NCBI GenBank assembly: GCA_026419835.1
Contig: JAOAKQ010000003.1
Coordinates: 59,237-123,236 of the forward strand
DNA: 64,000 bases
Direction: 5' to 3'
DNA from: Sulfolobales archaeon
GTDB taxonomy: Archaea > Thermoproteota > Thermoprotei_A > Sulfolobales > NBVN01
The stretch's first letter is position 1; every line of letters starts with the position of its first letter. Positions 50,401 to 63,290 of this stretch are shown here, one piece after another. The position numbers and the translations under genes are program-made. Under the pieces are notes generated by a model. It was given only the letters and a program-made list of their open reading frames with translations. It was not told the origin of the DNA and did no database searches.

Positions 50401-50610
50401 CTTAAGTAGTAAAGCTGAAGAATATTTAAGGCTTCGGCCTAACGTCAAGAACTTCGGTAGTTAGGTACGTAATCGCAGGGAGTTCGAGGTCCGCGCTAGC
50501 TACGGTATGGGGTAGCTTGTTTAAAGATGGGGGGCTGAGCGTGTAGGTTAAAGCTTTTTACGCACCTAGAGCATAGGTAGACTGGAAACCAGTGCGGAGA
50601 GGATGCTAGG

Positions 50611-50841
50611 ATGCTGTGGAGGTACGATGGAGAAGTTAAATGCCCAAGGTGTGATAGTAGGGCGTCGGTGGTATCTGAAAAATCTACGTTAAATGGAAGT
50701 ATTAGTGTCCGGTATCTTTTAAAGTGCTTTCTATGTGGTTACCGCAGCGTTCTGCAGGAACTAACTATAACTAAGTCCGGAGATAAGCTGAAGATTAGGG
50801 TAGCGCCGCCGGTAGAACCAACTGTAGAGTTAAAGAAGTAG
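50611..50841 (+). CDS. Small zinc-ribbon protein
   Basis: VKCPRCDSRA...LKCFLCGYRS. Confidence 0.55.
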   Translation: MLWRYDGEVKCPRCDSRASVVSEKSTLNGSISVRYLLKCFLCGYRSVLQELTITKSGDKLKIRVAPPVEPTVELKK

Positions 50842-51004
50842 AGCTACGGTTTAAAGTCAACAAATTTTACTCTGCGTCTACGCGTAGCTTACCGCAACAC
50901 TCTTTCTAATACGTACTTCAGCGTGGACGTACTAAGAGCTCTAGCTTAGGTGCTCTAGGTGTTAGTACCTCTTATTTCTTTAAGTCTACCTAGATTTTAG
51001 TGGA

Positions 51005-52525
51005 ATGGTGGAAGTGAGCTCTCCCCAAGAGATAAAGCTACCCCCCAGGCTCTACGCAATAGCAAGAGTCCTGTCGCAGCTTGGGGAAGCTTCCGCAGCT
51101 GAGATAGCTAAGCTAGTCGGTAGGAAGGTGCAGGACATTATGAGAGATCTGGCGGAGCTCGAGAGTAGGGGGTTTGTTGAGACCTTCAGGAAGACCTACT
51201 TCAGGGTGGAGCTCAGCGAACTTGGTAGAAAGTACCTCAGCGGCTCACTACCAGAGGAAGTTATCTTCAGGGAGCTATTAAGTAGGGGAAGTCTCAGCTT
51301 TATCGAGCTGAAGGAGCTCGGCTTGGGTAAGGATGAAGTCGAAGCAGCTATCGGGGTACTCAAGTCGCTGAATTCAATCAGAGTTGCGGGGGGTCGCATA
51401 AGCCTAGTAGAGAGTTCGAGTCAGAGAGTTGAGGAGTACGTACAGAGACTTAGAGAGGGACTACGGAGGTACTCAGTGCCGGTGATGCTGACCGAGGTAC
51501 CGGCATCCCTGTGGGAGGTTAGGAAGAGGGGCTTCATCACCATCCGCGAGCACAGAGAGGTATTTGCTAGAGCTACGGAGCTCCTAGTGAGCAGCTCCAG
51601 TAAGCTCGTGGAAGGTGAGGTAGTGACCGTTGTTACCCCGGAGATAATTAAGCTCGACAGCTGGGACTCTGTGGAGTTCAAGGCTTTCGATATATCTGTG
51701 GAGCTACCCAGGGCCACAGTAGCTAGGAAGCACTTCTTCAACGAGGTCCTGGACTACATGAGGGAACTGATGGTCTCGATGGGTTTCGAGGAGGTTAAGG
51801 GACCCCACGTAGAGCTCGAGTTGTGGAACTTTGACGCTCTATTCGTACCACAGCACCACCCAGCCCGCAGACCCACGGACGTCTACTACGTCGATAGGGA
51901 GCTCAGCGGCTCTTCCAGCGTGGGGGAAGTACTCGATGCGGTCGGGAGGTGCCACAGAACCTTCAGAGGGTACAATTGGGATCCTCGCAAAGCCCTTAGG
52001 CTCGTGCTCAGAACTCACTGCACTTCTGTATCAGCTAGAGTAATGTGGGAGAGAGGTGCCGGTGAGTACAGGGTCTTCACGATAGATAGGGTCTTTAGAC
52101 CCGACACTCCGGACCCAACGCACCTAATGGAGTTCCACCAGCTGGACGGAATAATAGTTGGGAGGAGAGTGTCCTTCAAGGACCTACTCCAGTTCTTCAG
52201 GGAGTTCTCCCGCGGTATGGGACTGGGGGAGGTCAGGTTCAAACCAGCCTACTTCCCGTTTACAGAGCCGAGCGTGGAGGGCTACGTTAAGCACCCTAAG
52301 TTGGGCTGGATAGAGGTGCTACCGGGGGGTATGTTCAGAAGGCAGGTACTGGAGCCGCTGGGACTTAAAGAGCTCAACGTAGCCGCTTGGGGCATTGGGG
52401 TTGACAGGATAGCTATGATATTGCTAGGCATAGATGACATAAGGGAGCTCTACACTGACGACGTGAAGGAGATTGAGAGAACGCCGATCCCGAGGGTGGT
52501 TCTAGGTGGTAGTAGTTTCGGTTAG
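51005..52525 (+). CDS. pheS: Phenylalanyl-tRNA synthetase alpha subunit
   Basis: class II core LLQFFREFSRGMGLGEVRFKPAYFPFTEPSVEGYVKHPKLGWIEVLPGGMFRRQVLEPLG..GWGIGVDR-like. Confidence 0.96.
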   Translation: MVEVSSPQEIKLPPRLYAIARVLSQLGEASAAEIAKLVGRKVQDIMRDLAELESRGFVETFRKTYFRVELSELGRKYLSGSLPEEVIFRELLSRGSLSFIELKELGLGKDEVEAAIGVLKSLNSIRVAGGRISLVESSSQRVEEYVQRLREGLRRYSVPVMLTEVPASLWEVRKRGFITIREHREVFARATELLVSSSSKLVEGEVVTVVTPEIIKLDSWDSVEFKAFDISVELPRATVARKHFFNEVLDYMRELMVSMGFEEVKGPHVELELWNFDALFVPQHHPARRPTDVYYVDRELSGSSSVGEVLDAVGRCHRTFRGYNWDPRKALRLVLRTHCTSVSARVMWERGAGEYRVFTIDRVFRPDTPDPTHLMEFHQLDGIIVGRRVSFKDLLQFFREFSRGMGLGEVRFKPAYFPFTEPSVEGYVKHPKLGWIEVLPGGMFRRQVLEPLGLKELNVAAWGIGVDRIAMILLGIDDIRELYTDDVKEIERTPIPRVVLGGSSFG

Positions 52526-54173
52526 AACGTGGGATCTGGCCCGCTTAATTGGAGTTCAAGTAGAGCTCGAGTCTCTTTCAACAATTTTAAGTAATTTAAA
52601 GCTGGAGGTAGAGGGGATTGAAGCCGATTCTCTAGTTTACGAAGCACCACACGATAGACCCGATCTCTACTCAGCTGAGGGACTAGCCAGAGCTATATCG
52701 CACCAGCTCGGTATTAGAAAACCCACTAAGTACTCCGTATCTAGAAGTAGTCTATACGTAGATTCGAGTGAAGCACCCAGCTATAGACCGTACGTTCTAA
52801 TGACTATTGTCAGAGGGGTGGAGCTGGACGATGAAGCAATTAGCCAGCTCTTCCAGCTTCAGGAAAAACTGCACCTATCTCACTGCGGTAATCGAGAGCT
52901 GGTTTCAATAGGTTTGTACGACCTCGACGAGCTAGCCTTTCCCGTATACTACAAGAGCGTCGATTCGGTAAAGTTTAGACCTCTCGGCTACGGTAGAGTT
53001 ATGGACGCCGCTGAGATGCTGGTTGAGACTGAGAAGGGGCGAGAGTACGGGCACTTAGTTAGAGAAGGTCTCTACCCGCTACTAATTGACTCAAGAGGCG
53101 CAGTGCTCTCGCTTCCACCAATCATAAACTCCGAAGATACTAGGGTAACGGAAAAGACTAGGAACCTACTAATAGACGTAACGGGGACCGAACCAGCTCT
53201 AATGGCTTCCATACTCACGGTCGTCACTATGGCCGCTTACGAGAGAGGTGCTAGGAGCGTTGAGGTAGTGCCAGTCGTGGGTGGAGCTATAGGGGAGGAC
53301 GTAGTTTTCAACATGCTCACGGGGAGAAGAATCCCAGTTAGAGCTAGCAGAATTTCCGAGCTCATAGGCGTTGAACTAAGCCTTGAGGAAGCTCTGAGAG
53401 ATATTGAGAAGCACGGGTACGTAGTTGAGTCCTTAGGAGAGAGTGAAGCAATTGTCTGGGTACCACCCTACAGAGTGGACGTTATTGACGAAGATGACGT
53501 GGTCGAAGACATAGCTATTTCGATTGATTACAACAGAATAGCTGGGAAACTAGAGCCTCCTACGCACAGAGGCGCGGTTCATCCTCTAGAAGCGGTATCT
53601 AAGTACGTGAGAGACGTACTAGTAGGGCTAGACTTTACCGAGGTTATCAGCTTCATTCTAACGGACCCGGACCACCTCACCACTCTAAAGTTTGCGAAGT
53701 TCGTGAGTGTTAAGAATCCGAAAATGAGGATTTACTCCGCTTTAAGACCTTCGCTACTACCCGGAATCTTGAGGAGTTTATCGAAGAACGTGAAGAAGTA
53801 CGGACTCCAGAACCTCAAGATCTTCGAGATCGGGGATGTTGTGGACCCGGAAACTCTAGCTACCACGAGGCTCGCCTCCGGCGCGGTATACGGGCTCGGC
53901 ACAACTCTAACTGACGGTCTCGCCGTAGCCAGGACTTTCCTAGAGGCGTTCGGCTTAAGGCCGCAGTTTAAGAAAGCTGAGGGGCCGGAGCTCGTTATAA
54001 GCGAGAGATTTGTTGTTGTCGAAATCGATGGGGTGTCTCTGGGTATAGTCGGCGAGGTTCACCCTAAGTACTTGAAGTACTTAGAACTTGAAGCTCCGGT
54101 AGCGGTTTTCGAAATTTCTGTAAGTAAGCTAGTTGAACTATTAGCACAACCCCTCAAGATACTTAGTGCGTAG
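52506..54173 (+). CDS. pheT: Phenylalanyl-tRNA synthetase beta subunit
   Basis: [58 protein letters not shown]. Confidence 0.96.
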   Translation: MVVVSVRTWDLARLIGVQVELESLSTILSNLKLEVEGIEADSLVYEAPHDRPDLYSAEGLARAISHQLGIRKPTKYSVSRSSLYVDSSEAPSYRPYVLMTIVRGVELDDEAISQLFQLQEKLHLSHCGNRELVSIGLYDLDELAFPVYYKSVDSVKFRPLGYGRVMDAAEMLVETEKGREYGHLVREGLYPLLIDSRGAVLSLPPIINSEDTRVTEKTRNLLIDVTGTEPALMASILTVVTMAAYERGARSVEVVPVVGGAIGEDVVFNMLTGRRIPVRASRISELIGVELSLEEALRDIEKHGYVVESLGESEAIVWVPPYRVDVIDEDDVVEDIAISIDYNRIAGKLEPPTHRGAVHPLEAVSKYVRDVLVGLDFTEVISFILTDPDHLTTLKFAKFVSVKNPKMRIYSALRPSLLPGILRSLSKNVKKYGLQNLKIFEIGDVVDPETLATTRLASGAVYGLGTTLTDGLAVARTFLEAFGLRPQFKKAEGPELVISERFVVVEIDGVSLGIVGEVHPKYLKYLELEAPVAVFEISVSKLVELLAQPLKILSA

Positions 54174-54241
54174 GTCTCCGAATACTGGACCGCTACGCTT
54201 ATAACTTACTTCAGCAAGTTTTAAGTAGCTGGGGTAGGGTC

Positions 54242-54499
54242 TTGAGCGATAAAAAGAAGAGAATTGAGGAGAAGATACTGGAGCACGAACTCGTTCCTAA
54301 GCACGAACTCCTAACGAGAGAAGAAGCTCTCGGAGTGTTGAGAGAGCTTGGCATACGCCCGGAGCAGCTCCCCTGGATTAGAGCTTCAGACCCTATTGCT
54401 AAGCTGCTGGGCGCGAAGCCGGGTGATATCATAAGAATAGTTAGAAAATCTCCTACCGCTGGTACTTCAGTAGCTTATAGGTTTGTAGTTGTAGGATAG
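54242..54499 (+). CDS. rpoH: RNA polymerase subunit H
   Basis: [69 protein letters not shown]. Confidence 0.96.
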   Translation: MSDKKKRIEEKILEHELVPKHELLTREEALGVLRELGIRPEQLPWIRASDPIAKLLGAKPGDIIRIVRKSPTAGTSVAYRFVVVG

Positions 54500-54508
54500 G
54501 GGGTAGGT

Positions 54509-57500
54509 ATGGAGGATGCGAGCGCGTACATAACGACAAACGTTAGGTGGGAGATATATAAGGACTTCCTTCAGAGAACGGGCTTAGTAAGACACCACAT
54601 AGATTCCTTCAACAACTTTATTGAGAGGGGGTTGAAGGAGATAGTGACAAGCCTAGGTGTTATCGAGGTCCCAGCTAAAGACCCATCGCTTATAGGACTA
54701 ACTATAGAGTTCGAAGATATTAGCATAGGACCTCCGAAGTTCTACGAGGTTGAAGGCAATATAGTTGATGTAACACCAATGATGGCCCGCTTAAGGAATT
54801 TAACGTACAGTGTCTTAGTCAACGCTAAGGTGGTAGTTAAGAGGAATGGAAGTGTACTATACGAAGACGAAGTGCAGATATGCTCCCTCCCGGTAATGGT
54901 GAGATCTAAGATAGACCCGACGTCTAGGATGAGTAAGAAGGAGCTAATAGAAATTGGTGAGGACTGGGGAGATCCCGGCGGTTACTTCATAATTAACGGC
55001 TCTGAGAGGGTAATCGTAGCTCAAGAAGATTTAGCACCAAATAGAGTATTCGTCGAAAAGGCGGAACTAAGTGGAAATATAACTCACTCAGCTAAGATGA
55101 TCTCAGTTTCAGCCGGACTTAGAGTTCCCACCATAGTGGATAGGCTGAAAGACGGTACTCTAGTAATAAACTTCCCCCCTCTCCTAGCTAAAGTGCCGGT
55201 AGTTATTGTAATGAAAGCTCTCGGACTAACGACCGATAAGGAGATCGTCTACGCGATATCTCACGATCCCGAAGTACAGCAAGAGCTTCTACCATCCCTT
55301 CTACAAGTACAAGAAATAAAAACCCGCGAGGACGCTCTCGATTACATAGGTGCTAGAATTGCCGCCGGGCAGGTAGCTGAGGCGAGAAGAAAGAGAGCTG
55401 AGGAAGTTCTAGATAGATACCTATTTCCACACGTGGGAACGGACTCATCTCCATCCGTTAGACTAAAGAAGGCCCTCTACCTTGGGCAGATGATCAACAG
55501 GCTGATAGAGCTTGTCTTAGGAAAGAGAGAAGCGGATGATAGAGACCACTACGGAAATAGGAGACTGAGATTAGCGGGTGATTTATTAGCTCAGCTATTT
55601 AGAGTTGCCTTTAGGCAGTACATAGAGGAACTAAAGAGTTCTCTAGAGAGAGTAACGATAAGGTCCGGACGTATAAATGTTAGGGCATTTGCTAGACCGG
55701 ATATCGTTACTGATAGAATAAGACACGCGCTAGCAACCGGAAACTGGGTCGGTGGGAAGACCGGAGTAAGTCAGATGCTAGATAGAACTAACTGGATATC
55801 TATGCTTAGCCACCTCAGGAGAACGGTTTCACCGCTTAGTAGAGGGCAGCCGCATTTTGAAGCGCGCGACGTTCATGGAACTCAGTTCGGTAGAATATGC
55901 CTATTCGAGACCCCTGAAGGACCTAACTGCGGGTTAGTTAAGAACCTAGCTCTCTACGTAAAGATATCTGCGGGCGTCAATCCGGAGGAGGTCCTGTCGA
56001 TCTTGAAGAAACTAGGTTTAACTCCAGCTGAAGAAGTATTCAAGAAGCTCGTTAACCAGGAACTACCAGTAGAGAGTGTGGAGGCTTACGCTAAGGTATT
56101 TCTAAATGGAACTCTAGTTGGCTACTACTCAGGAAGCGCGGACTCTCTAGCAAAAATCCTCATCTATATGAGGAGAAAGGGTAGACTGCACCCAGAAGTA
56201 AACGTTAAGTACTTAAAGACGGAGTACCTCAACGAGGTCTATGTAAACACAGATGAGGGAAGAACTCTCAGACCTCTCGTAGTAGTAGAAAACGGCAAGC
56301 CCAGAATAACTCAGGAAGTAGTTAATGAGTACTTAGCTGGAAGAATGACTTTCGACGACTTAGTTAGGAGAGGGTACGTTGAGTTTCTAGATCCTGACGA
56401 AGAGGAGAACTCCTACGTTGCGCTAAACCCGGAAGACCTCACACCGGAGCACACGCACCTAGAACTATGGCCTCCAGCTATAGTCGGTGTAGCTGCAGCA
56501 ACCATACCGTACCTAGAGCACAACCAGTCTCCGAGAAATACCTATCAATCAGCTATGGCTAAGCAAGCTCTAGGAGTTTACGCTTCAAACTACAACTTGA
56601 GATTTGATAGCAGAGCGCACATCCTGCACTACCCGCAGAAACCAATAGTTCAAACGAAATTCCTAGATGTTATAGGATACAACGGCAGACCGGCGGGTCA
56701 GAATTTCGTAGTCGCTATTTTATCGTACACCGGCTACAACATGGAGGATGCTGTAATAGTAAATAAGTCCTCCGTAGATAGAGGATTAGCGCGCAGTACG
56801 TTCTACAGGGAGTACTTGACTGAGGAGTTAAGATATGCTGGAGGGCAGATGGATAAAATAGAGATTCCGGAGCCTTCAATAAGAGGTTATAGAGGGAGAG
56901 AAAACTACTCACTACTTGATGATGACGGTATTGTGAGTCCGGAGGCTAAGGTATTCTCAGGAAACGTTTTAGTGGGGAAGACCTCGCCACCTCGATTCAT
57001 GGAGGAGTACAAAGAACTAGGAATAGTGAGCACTACGAGGCGGGATACCTCGATAACTCTTAGACATGGAGATAGAGGTGTTGTGGACTCCGCACTGATA
57101 ACTGTATCGGCTGATGGGAATAAGCTAGTTAGAGTCAGAGTTAGAGACTTGAGAATACCAGAGATAGGTGATAAATTCGCTTCAAGACACGGTCAGAAGG
57201 GTGTTATAGGGTTACTTCTCCCGCAGTACGACATGCCCTACACACCGGACGGCATAACTCCAGATATAATAGTGAACCCGCATGCGCTGCCTTCTAGAAT
57301 GACTATTGGGCAGTTAATTGAGTCTATAGCCGGCAAAGTTGGAGCTCTTGAAGGTAGGTTAGTTGATGGAACGCCGTTCTACGGAGAAAAACCCGACGAA
57401 CTGAAGGTTAGACTACTGCTCAAAGGCTACCCGAAGGAAGGTACCGAGCCTCTCTACGATGGAAGAACGGGGGAGCTCATCACTAATCCCGTATTTATTG

Positions 57501-57922
57501 GTATAGTCTACTACCAGAGACTTCACCACATGGTAGCGGACAAGATCCACTCTAGAGCGAGGGGACCGGTGCAACTACTAACTCGACAGCCAACGGAGGG
57601 AAGAGCTAGAGAAGGCGGTCTTAGATTTGGTGAAATGGAGAGGGATTGTCTCATAGGTCACGGAGCCGCCCTACTACTTCAGGAGAGAATGCTGGAAAGT
57701 TCCGATAAGGTGTTGGTCTACGTTTGCTCCGACTGCGGTCTAATAGGTTGGTTCGATAGAAAGAAGAATAGGTACGTGTGCCCACTGCACGGAGATAAAG
57801 AGAGACTCTACCCAGTCAAGGTTAGCTACGCGTTCAAGCTCCTACTGCAGGAGCTTATGTCTATGATGATCTACCCGAAGCTCATACTCGGAGATAGGTA
57901 TGAGATAGCTGGAGGTAGGTAG
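54509..57922 (+). CDS. rpoB: RNA polymerase subunit B (unsplit)
   Basis: [52 protein letters not shown]. Confidence 0.98.
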   Translation: MEDASAYITTNVRWEIYKDFLQRTGLVRHHIDSFNNFIERGLKEIVTSLGVIEVPAKDPSLIGLTIEFEDISIGPPKFYEVEGNIVDVTPMMARLRNLTYSVLVNAKVVVKRNGSVLYEDEVQICSLPVMVRSKIDPTSRMSKKELIEIGEDWGDPGGYFIINGSERVIVAQEDLAPNRVFVEKAELSGNITHSAKMISVSAGLRVPTIVDRLKDGTLVINFPPLLAKVPVVIVMKALGLTTDKEIVYAISHDPEVQQELLPSLLQVQEIKTREDALDYIGARIAAGQVAEARRKRAEEVLDRYLFPHVGTDSSPSVRLKKALYLGQMINRLIELVLGKREADDRDHYGNRRLRLAGDLLAQLFRVAFRQYIEELKSSLERVTIRSGRINVRAFARPDIVTDRIRHALATGNWVGGKTGVSQMLDRTNWISMLSHLRRTVSPLSRGQPHFEARDVHGTQFGRICLFETPEGPNCGLVKNLALYVKISAGVNPEEVLSILKKLGLTPAEEVFKKLVNQELPVESVEAYAKVFLNGTLVGYYSGSADSLAKILIYMRRKGRLHPEVNVKYLKTEYLNEVYVNTDEGRTLRPLVVVENGKPRITQEVVNEYLAGRMTFDDLVRRGYVEFLDPDEEENSYVALNPEDLTPEHTHLELWPPAIVGVAAATIPYLEHNQSPRNTYQSAMAKQALGVYASNYNLRFDSRAHILHYPQKPIVQTKFLDVIGYNGRPAGQNFVVAILSYTGYNMEDAVIVNKSSVDRGLARSTFYREYLTEELRYAGGQMDKIEIPEPSIRGYRGRENYSLLDDDGIVSPEAKVFSGNVLVGKTSPPRFMEEYKELGIVSTTRRDTSITLRHGDRGVVDSALITVSADGNKLVRVRVRDLRIPEIGDKFASRHGQKGVIGLLLPQYDMPYTPDGITPDIIVNPHALPSRMTIGQLIESIAGKVGALEGRLVDGTPFYGEKPDELKVRLLLKGYPKEGTEPLYDGRTGELITNPVFIGIVYYQRLHHMVADKIHSRARGPVQLLTRQPTEGRAREGGLRFGEMERDCLIGHGAALLLQERMLESSDKVLVYVCSDCGLIGWFDRKKNRYVCPLHGDKERLYPVKVSYAFKLLLQELMSMMIYPKLILGDRYEIAGGR

Positions 57923-57924
57923 CT

Positions 57925-60573
57925 ATGGTAGAGTCCGATAAGACAATTAAAGGAATAAAGTTCGGAATTCTATCGCCAGAAATGATTAGAAAGATATCTG
58001 TAACAGCTGTAGTTACCCCGGAAGTCTACGACGAGAACGGTATACCTATAGAAGGCGGTGTGATGGACCCGAGGCTTGGCGTTATAGAGCCCGGTCAGAG
58101 GTGTGCTACTTGTGGAAATACTCTAGCTCAGTGCCCGGGTCACTTCGGCCACCTAGAACTAGCTAAGCCGATAATACACATAGGTTACGTAAGACACATA
58201 TTCATGCTACTAAAAACTACCTGCCACTCCTGCAATAGAGTTAAGATACCTGAAGAAGATGTTCTCAGGTATAGAGACCTCTACCGCAGACTTAGAAATA
58301 GGTGGCCGCAGTTAGCTAGTAGCTTAATTGAGTTCATCAGACAGAAAGCTTCTAAAGCGCTAGAGTGCCCCCACTGCGGATCTAGACAGTTCAAGATAAG
58401 ACTAGAGAAACCAGCTACATTCATAGAGGAAGGTGGTAGAGGAAAGCTCTACCCAGATGTAATTAAGCAGTGGCTCAGTAACATACCTAACACGGACCTG
58501 GAGATCCTCGGTATAGACCCGGAGGTGGCTAGACCTGAGTGGATGATAATTAACGTACTCGCTATACCGCCAATCGCGGTTAGACCGTCGATAGTTCTAG
58601 AAACCGGTATGAGAGCTGAAGACGACTTAACGCATAAGCTCGTTGACATAATTAGAGCTAATGAGAAGTTGAAGGAAGCTTTGAACTCGGGGGCTCCGGA
58701 AATAATACTGGAAGACCTGTGGGAACTGCTTCAGTACCACGTAATGACGTACATAGACAACGAACTACCTGGGGTTCCAGTAGCTAAGAGAAGATCCGGT
58801 ATGCCCCTCAAAACCCTATCTCAGAGACTTAAAGGTAAGGAAGGTAGATTCAGAGGCAACCTCTCGGGCAAGAGAGTAGACTACTCAGCTAGGACGGTGA
58901 TAAGTCCAGACCCGAACCTGGGTATTAACGAAGTTGGCGTACCGTACGAGGTAGCTATGACGCTAACAGTTCCCGAGTACGTAACTCAGTGGAATCTAGA
59001 TAAAATGCGTGAATACGTGTTGAACGGTCCCTACAGGTGGCCTGGAGCGAACTATGTAATAGACCCCTCCGGGCGCCGACTAGACCTAAGGTACGTCAAA
59101 GACCTTAAAGCTCTAGCCGAGAGCCTCAAACCCGGGTATATCGTAGAGAGGCACCTCGTAAACGGAGACATAGTCATGTTCAACAGACAGCCGTCTCTTC
59201 ACAGAATGTCTATAATGGTTCACAGAGTGCGGGTTCTACCTGGAAAGACTTTTAGACTACACCTAGCGGTATGCCCCCCCTATAATGCCGATTTCGATGG
59301 CGATGAGATGAACCTCCACGTTCCGCAGACCGTTGAAGCAAGAGCTGAAGCTGAGGAACTTCTACTCGTAGAGAAGCACATACTAACTCCCAGGTACGGA
59401 GGACCTATAATAGGCGGTATACAGGACTACATAAGCGGAGGCTATCTCCTAACCCTCAAATCAACACTCCTAACTAAAGACCAGGTTTCCGATCTTCTAG
59501 CAACTATAGACTACCTGGGAGAGATTCCGGAGCCGGCTATACTATCGCCAGTAGAGGCTTGGACTGGTAAGCAGATATTCAGCCTACTACTTCCCGAGGA
59601 TTTTAATTTCATAGGGGAAACGAGGCTCTCGTCCGGTAACCTCAAGTGCTCCTCGGATGAGTGCTTCTGGGACACGCTACTCTTGGTGAAGAAGGGTAGG
59701 ATACTGGCTGGAGTAATAGATAAAACTGTAATAGGGTCTCAGCAGCCTAAGTCCATGATGCACTACCTAATTATGGATAAAGGTGTTGAAGTAGGTGCTG
59801 AGTTTATGAATAAAGCATTCAAGCTATTCCTTAGATACATAGAGATGGTAGGTTTTACCATGACTCTAGACAACGTCAAGCCCGATGAGAGAGCTCTGGA
59901 GGAATCCGCGAAAGTAATTAGCGATTCGTACGGTGAAGTTCAAAAGCTGATAGACATGTACAGAGCCGGGCAGCTAGAGCCAGTTCCAGGTAGAACCCTG
60001 AGTGAAACCCTGGAGATCAGGATACTGGACGTACTGGCTAGAGCTCGTGATGACGCTGGCTCGGCGTCTATTAAGTACATGAGCTTAACGAACCCGGTCT
60101 ACATAATGGCTAGAACGGGTGCTAGAGGTGGCAACTTAAACATAACTCAGATGTCCGTCGTTCTAGGTCAGCAGTCAGTTAGAGGTGAGAGAATATGGCG
60201 TGGCTACAGAGGTAGGGTTCTATCGCACTACAAGTACGGAGATCTATCACCCAAAGCTAAGGGTTTTGTTGAGAGCTCGTTCTACAGAGGTCTAACTCCT
60301 CTAGAAGTCTTCTTCCACTCCGCTGGAGGTAGGGAAGGTCTAGTAGACACGGCTGTGAGAACTTCACAGAGTGGCTACATGCAGAGGAGGCTGATAAACG
60401 CTCTTCAAGATCTGTATATAGAGTACGACATGTCGGTCAGAAGTCTCTACGGAGAGCTCGTCCAGTTCAAGTACGGTGAGGATTCCGTAGACCCGAAGAA
60501 AACGGCCTTCGGTAAAGCGGTGGACATAGACAGAATAATCGTAAAGAACGTCGGGTGGAGGATGAGTGTATGA
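57925..60573 (+). CDS. rpoA1: RNA polymerase subunit A'
   Basis: [16 protein letters not shown]; zinc motifs [17 protein letters not shown]. Confidence 0.98.
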   Translation: MVESDKTIKGIKFGILSPEMIRKISVTAVVTPEVYDENGIPIEGGVMDPRLGVIEPGQRCATCGNTLAQCPGHFGHLELAKPIIHIGYVRHIFMLLKTTCHSCNRVKIPEEDVLRYRDLYRRLRNRWPQLASSLIEFIRQKASKALECPHCGSRQFKIRLEKPATFIEEGGRGKLYPDVIKQWLSNIPNTDLEILGIDPEVARPEWMIINVLAIPPIAVRPSIVLETGMRAEDDLTHKLVDIIRANEKLKEALNSGAPEIILEDLWELLQYHVMTYIDNELPGVPVAKRRSGMPLKTLSQRLKGKEGRFRGNLSGKRVDYSARTVISPDPNLGINEVGVPYEVAMTLTVPEYVTQWNLDKMREYVLNGPYRWPGANYVIDPSGRRLDLRYVKDLKALAESLKPGYIVERHLVNGDIVMFNRQPSLHRMSIMVHRVRVLPGKTFRLHLAVCPPYNADFDGDEMNLHVPQTVEARAEAEELLLVEKHILTPRYGGPIIGGIQDYISGGYLLTLKSTLLTKDQVSDLLATIDYLGEIPEPAILSPVEAWTGKQIFSLLLPEDFNFIGETRLSSGNLKCSSDECFWDTLLLVKKGRILAGVIDKTVIGSQQPKSMMHYLIMDKGVEVGAEFMNKAFKLFLRYIEMVGFTMTLDNVKPDERALEESAKVISDSYGEVQKLIDMYRAGQLEPVPGRTLSETLEIRILDVLARARDDAGSASIKYMSLTNPVYIMARTGARGGNLNITQMSVVLGQQSVRGERIWRGYRGRVLSHYKYGDLSPKAKGFVESSFYRGLTPLEVFFHSAGGREGLVDTAVRTSQSGYMQRRLINALQDLYIEYDMSVRSLYGELVQFKYGEDSVDPKKTAFGKAVDIDRIIVKNVGWRMSV

Positions 60574-62036
60574 GCAAGAAGCCTAGGAGGAGTAAGAAAG
60601 AGAAGAAAGTCGTGGAGAAGGAAGCTACGGCGTTCGAAGAAATACGTAGAGCTGTCGTAGAACCCGGCGAGCTCGTAGGTAAGCTAATTGAGGAGTACGG
60701 TCTCAGCCAGAAGCTGCCTCCCGCTATGGTTAACTCTATTAGGTCTATAGTTCTGGGAAAGTACGGTGCTAGACCTAATGAAGTAGCTATTAGACAGGAA
60801 TTCGACCGCCTCGTAGTTCTAGCTCAGAAGATCTACAGTGTAATGGAGCCTTTGAGAAAGACCGTGCCGGAAGCAATTGTAGATGAAGCCTTATCGAAGT
60901 TAATGGAAGCATCGAGCAGGTACTCTCTAACTGACAAGGAGTTGGTCGGGATAAGAGAAGACATAGTCCAGTCGTACCTACGCTCTATAGTAGAACCCGG
61001 GGAACCTGTGGGAACCGTGGCCGCACAATCTATTGGTGAACCCAGTACTCAGATGACGTTGAGAACGTTTCACTTTGCTGGTGTTAGAGAACTTAATGTC
61101 ACGCTGGGCCTACCCAGGCTAATAGAGCTTGTTGACGCAAAGAGAAGACCTGAAACACCGATCATGGAGATATACCTTAGAGACGAGTACAAGCACGACC
61201 TTAACGTAGCTCTCGAAATAGCTCGAAAACTCGAGTACACGAATCTCGAAGCTATAACGGCATCAGCTGAAGTAGACTTAGTAACGGAGAGTGTGTTAAT
61301 AAGGCTAGATAAAGACATGCTTGAAGATAAGGGTCTAACTGTAAATAGTGTTGTGGAAGCTCTATCTAAGGGGAAGGCTCTGGCGGGTAGAGTTAGAGTA
61401 GATGAAGTAGACCCCCTAACACTCGTAGTAGAAGTTCCTAAAGCGCACTCGCACATCTCTAAGATACTTAAATTTAGAGAGAGACTGCTTAAAGCTAAGA
61501 TTAAGGGAGTTAAGGGGATTAGGAAGGTAATTCTTCAGAGAAGGTACAGCCCAGCTACCGGTAGGTACGAGTACGTCTTACTGACCGAGGGTTCGAACTT
61601 GGCTGAAGTTCTAGGAATTCCGCAGGTAGATCACAGAAGAACGAGAACTAACGATATACACGAAATAGAGAGAGTGCTCGGTATAGAAGCGGCTAGGCAG
61701 GCTTTAATAAGTGAGATGATGAATACTCTACGAGAGCAGGGTCTCGAGGTAGACGTAAGGCACGTAATGCTAGTAGCTGACATAATGACGTGGTCCGGTA
61801 TTGTTAGACAGATAGGGAGGCACGGTGTAGTGGGGGAGAAGAGGAGTGCGCTAGCTAGAGCTGCCTTCGAGATAACTACTAAGCAGTTGTTTGATGCGAG
61901 TGTTTCAGGAGAGTTCGATAGTCTGCAGGGTGTTGCGGAGAACGTTATTATAGGTCAGCTAATGCCTTTTGGAACTAGTCTTGTGGAACTTAAAACTAGT
62001 CCGCAGCTACTAGCTAGGGGTGAAGGCGCTCAGTGA
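60555..62036 (+). CDS. rpoA2: RNA polymerase subunit A''
   Basis: [31 protein letters not shown]; long N-terminal region. Confidence 0.97.
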   Translation: MEDECMSKKPRRSKKEKKVVEKEATAFEEIRRAVVEPGELVGKLIEEYGLSQKLPPAMVNSIRSIVLGKYGARPNEVAIRQEFDRLVVLAQKIYSVMEPLRKTVPEAIVDEALSKLMEASSRYSLTDKELVGIREDIVQSYLRSIVEPGEPVGTVAAQSIGEPSTQMTLRTFHFAGVRELNVTLGLPRLIELVDAKRRPETPIMEIYLRDEYKHDLNVALEIARKLEYTNLEAITASAEVDLVTESVLIRLDKDMLEDKGLTVNSVVEALSKGKALAGRVRVDEVDPLTLVVEVPKAHSHISKILKFRERLLKAKIKGVKGIRKVILQRRYSPATGRYEYVLLTEGSNLAEVLGIPQVDHRRTRTNDIHEIERVLGIEAARQALISEMMNTLREQGLEVDVRHVMLVADIMTWSGIVRQIGRHGVVGEKRSALARAAFEITTKQLFDASVSGEFDSLQGVAENVIIGQLMPFGTSLVELKTSPQLLARGEGAQ

Positions 62037-62353
62037 GTGACTTAGCTAGACCGGAGCTGGAGAAGGAGATTAAAAACGTTATTAGGACGGGTAAGTACTT
62101 ACTGGGGAGTAAGAAGAGTTTGAAGGCAATACTAACAGGTAGAGCTAGAGCTGTGGTCGTAGCTAGTAAAATACCTCCAGAAATAGAGATCGACGTACTT
62201 CACTACTCTAAACTCGGTAATATACCGGTAGTGAGGTACCCTGGAAGTAGCTACGACCTCGGACTAGTCTGCGGTAAGCAATTCCCGGTTTCAGTTATAG
62301 CTATTCTCGACTTCGGTGAATCTAAATTCGAGGAGGTGCTGGGCTCTGTCTGA
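62033..62353 (+). CDS. rpl30e: 50S ribosomal protein L30e
   Basis: RTGKYLLGSKKSLKAILTGRARAVVVASKIPPEIEIDVLHYSKLGNIPVVRYPGSSYDLG. Confidence 0.96.
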   Translation: MSDLARPELEKEIKNVIRTGKYLLGSKKSLKAILTGRARAVVVASKIPPEIEIDVLHYSKLGNIPVVRYPGSSYDLGLVCGKQFPVSVIAILDFGESKFEEVLGSV

Positions 62354-62360
62354 AATTAGG

Positions 62361-62780
62361 TTGAGCAACGAAGAACTAAGGTACATGGCCCTCTTCAGCG
62401 ATGTAACTGGTGTTGATGTTAGAGACTGCATTATAGATTCTGAGAGTAGTGCTATAGTTTTCATAGTGCCTCCGGGTAAGGCAGGCCTAGCTATTGGAAA
62501 TAGAGGTGCGAACGTTAAGAGGCTGTCTAAGATACTAGGCAAGAGAATAGAAGTCGTTGAGTGGGCTGATAATCTAGAGGACTTCGTTAAGAACCTCTTC
62601 CTTCCAGCTAGAGTTCTGGGGACTAGCTTGATGAAGCTTAAAGACGGTAGGAAGGTGCTCTACGTAAGAGTGAACCAGGAGGATAAGGGGTTAGCTATAG
62701 GTAAGGGCGGTAGAAACGTTAACAAGGCTAGGACCATACTGAAGAGGTACTTCGATATCGACGTAGTTTCAATCATCTGA
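62361..62780 (+). CDS. nusA: NusA-like KH-domain protein
   Basis: VPPGKAGLAIGNRGANVKRLSKILGKRIEVVEW and GLAIGKGGRNVNKA; exact start uncertain. Confidence 0.92.
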   Translation: MSNEELRYMALFSDVTGVDVRDCIIDSESSAIVFIVPPGKAGLAIGNRGANVKRLSKILGKRIEVVEWADNLEDFVKNLFLPARVLGTSLMKLKDGRKVLYVRVNQEDKGLAIGKGGRNVNKARTILKRYFDIDVVSII

Positions 62781-62828
62781 TGGTTCAGCTTATAAGTCGA
62801 TGCTACTCTAAAAGCTTGAGGTGCTAGA

Positions 62829-63272
62829 TTGCCGGGCTCTAAAGCACCTAAAGGTCTCTACGCGGCTAGAAAGCTGAGACTGAAGAGGCTGAAGTTTAGG
62901 TGGTCTCAGAGAGAGTTCAGAGTTAGAATGATGAAACTTAAGGAGAAGTACGATCCACTGGAGGGGGCTCCAATGGCTCGCGGCATAGTTGTGGAGAAAG
63001 TCGGGATTGAGTCTAGGCAGCCAAACTCGGCGCTGAGAAAGTGTGTTAGAGTTCAGTTAGTCAAAAATGGAAAGGTAGTAACGGCGTTCGTTCCGTGGGA
63101 TGGGGGTATAACGTTCATAGACGAACACGACGAGGTTCTGATAGAAGGTATTGGAGGTACTAGAGGCAGGTCTATGGGTGACCTCCCCGGCGTGAGATTT
63201 AAGGTAGTTGCCGTAAATGGAGTATCTCTTAAGGAGCTTCTTAAAGGTAAGAAGCAGAAGCCTATGAGGTAG
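62829..63272 (+). CDS. rps12: 30S ribosomal protein S12
   Basis: [47 protein letters not shown]. Confidence 0.97.
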   Translation: MPGSKAPKGLYAARKLRLKRLKFRWSQREFRVRMMKLKEKYDPLEGAPMARGIVVEKVGIESRQPNSALRKCVRVQLVKNGKVVTAFVPWDGGITFIDEHDEVLIEGIGGTRGRSMGDLPGVRFKVVAVNGVSLKELLKGKKQKPMR

Positions 63273-63290
63273 GTAAGGGCTTAGAAGAAT

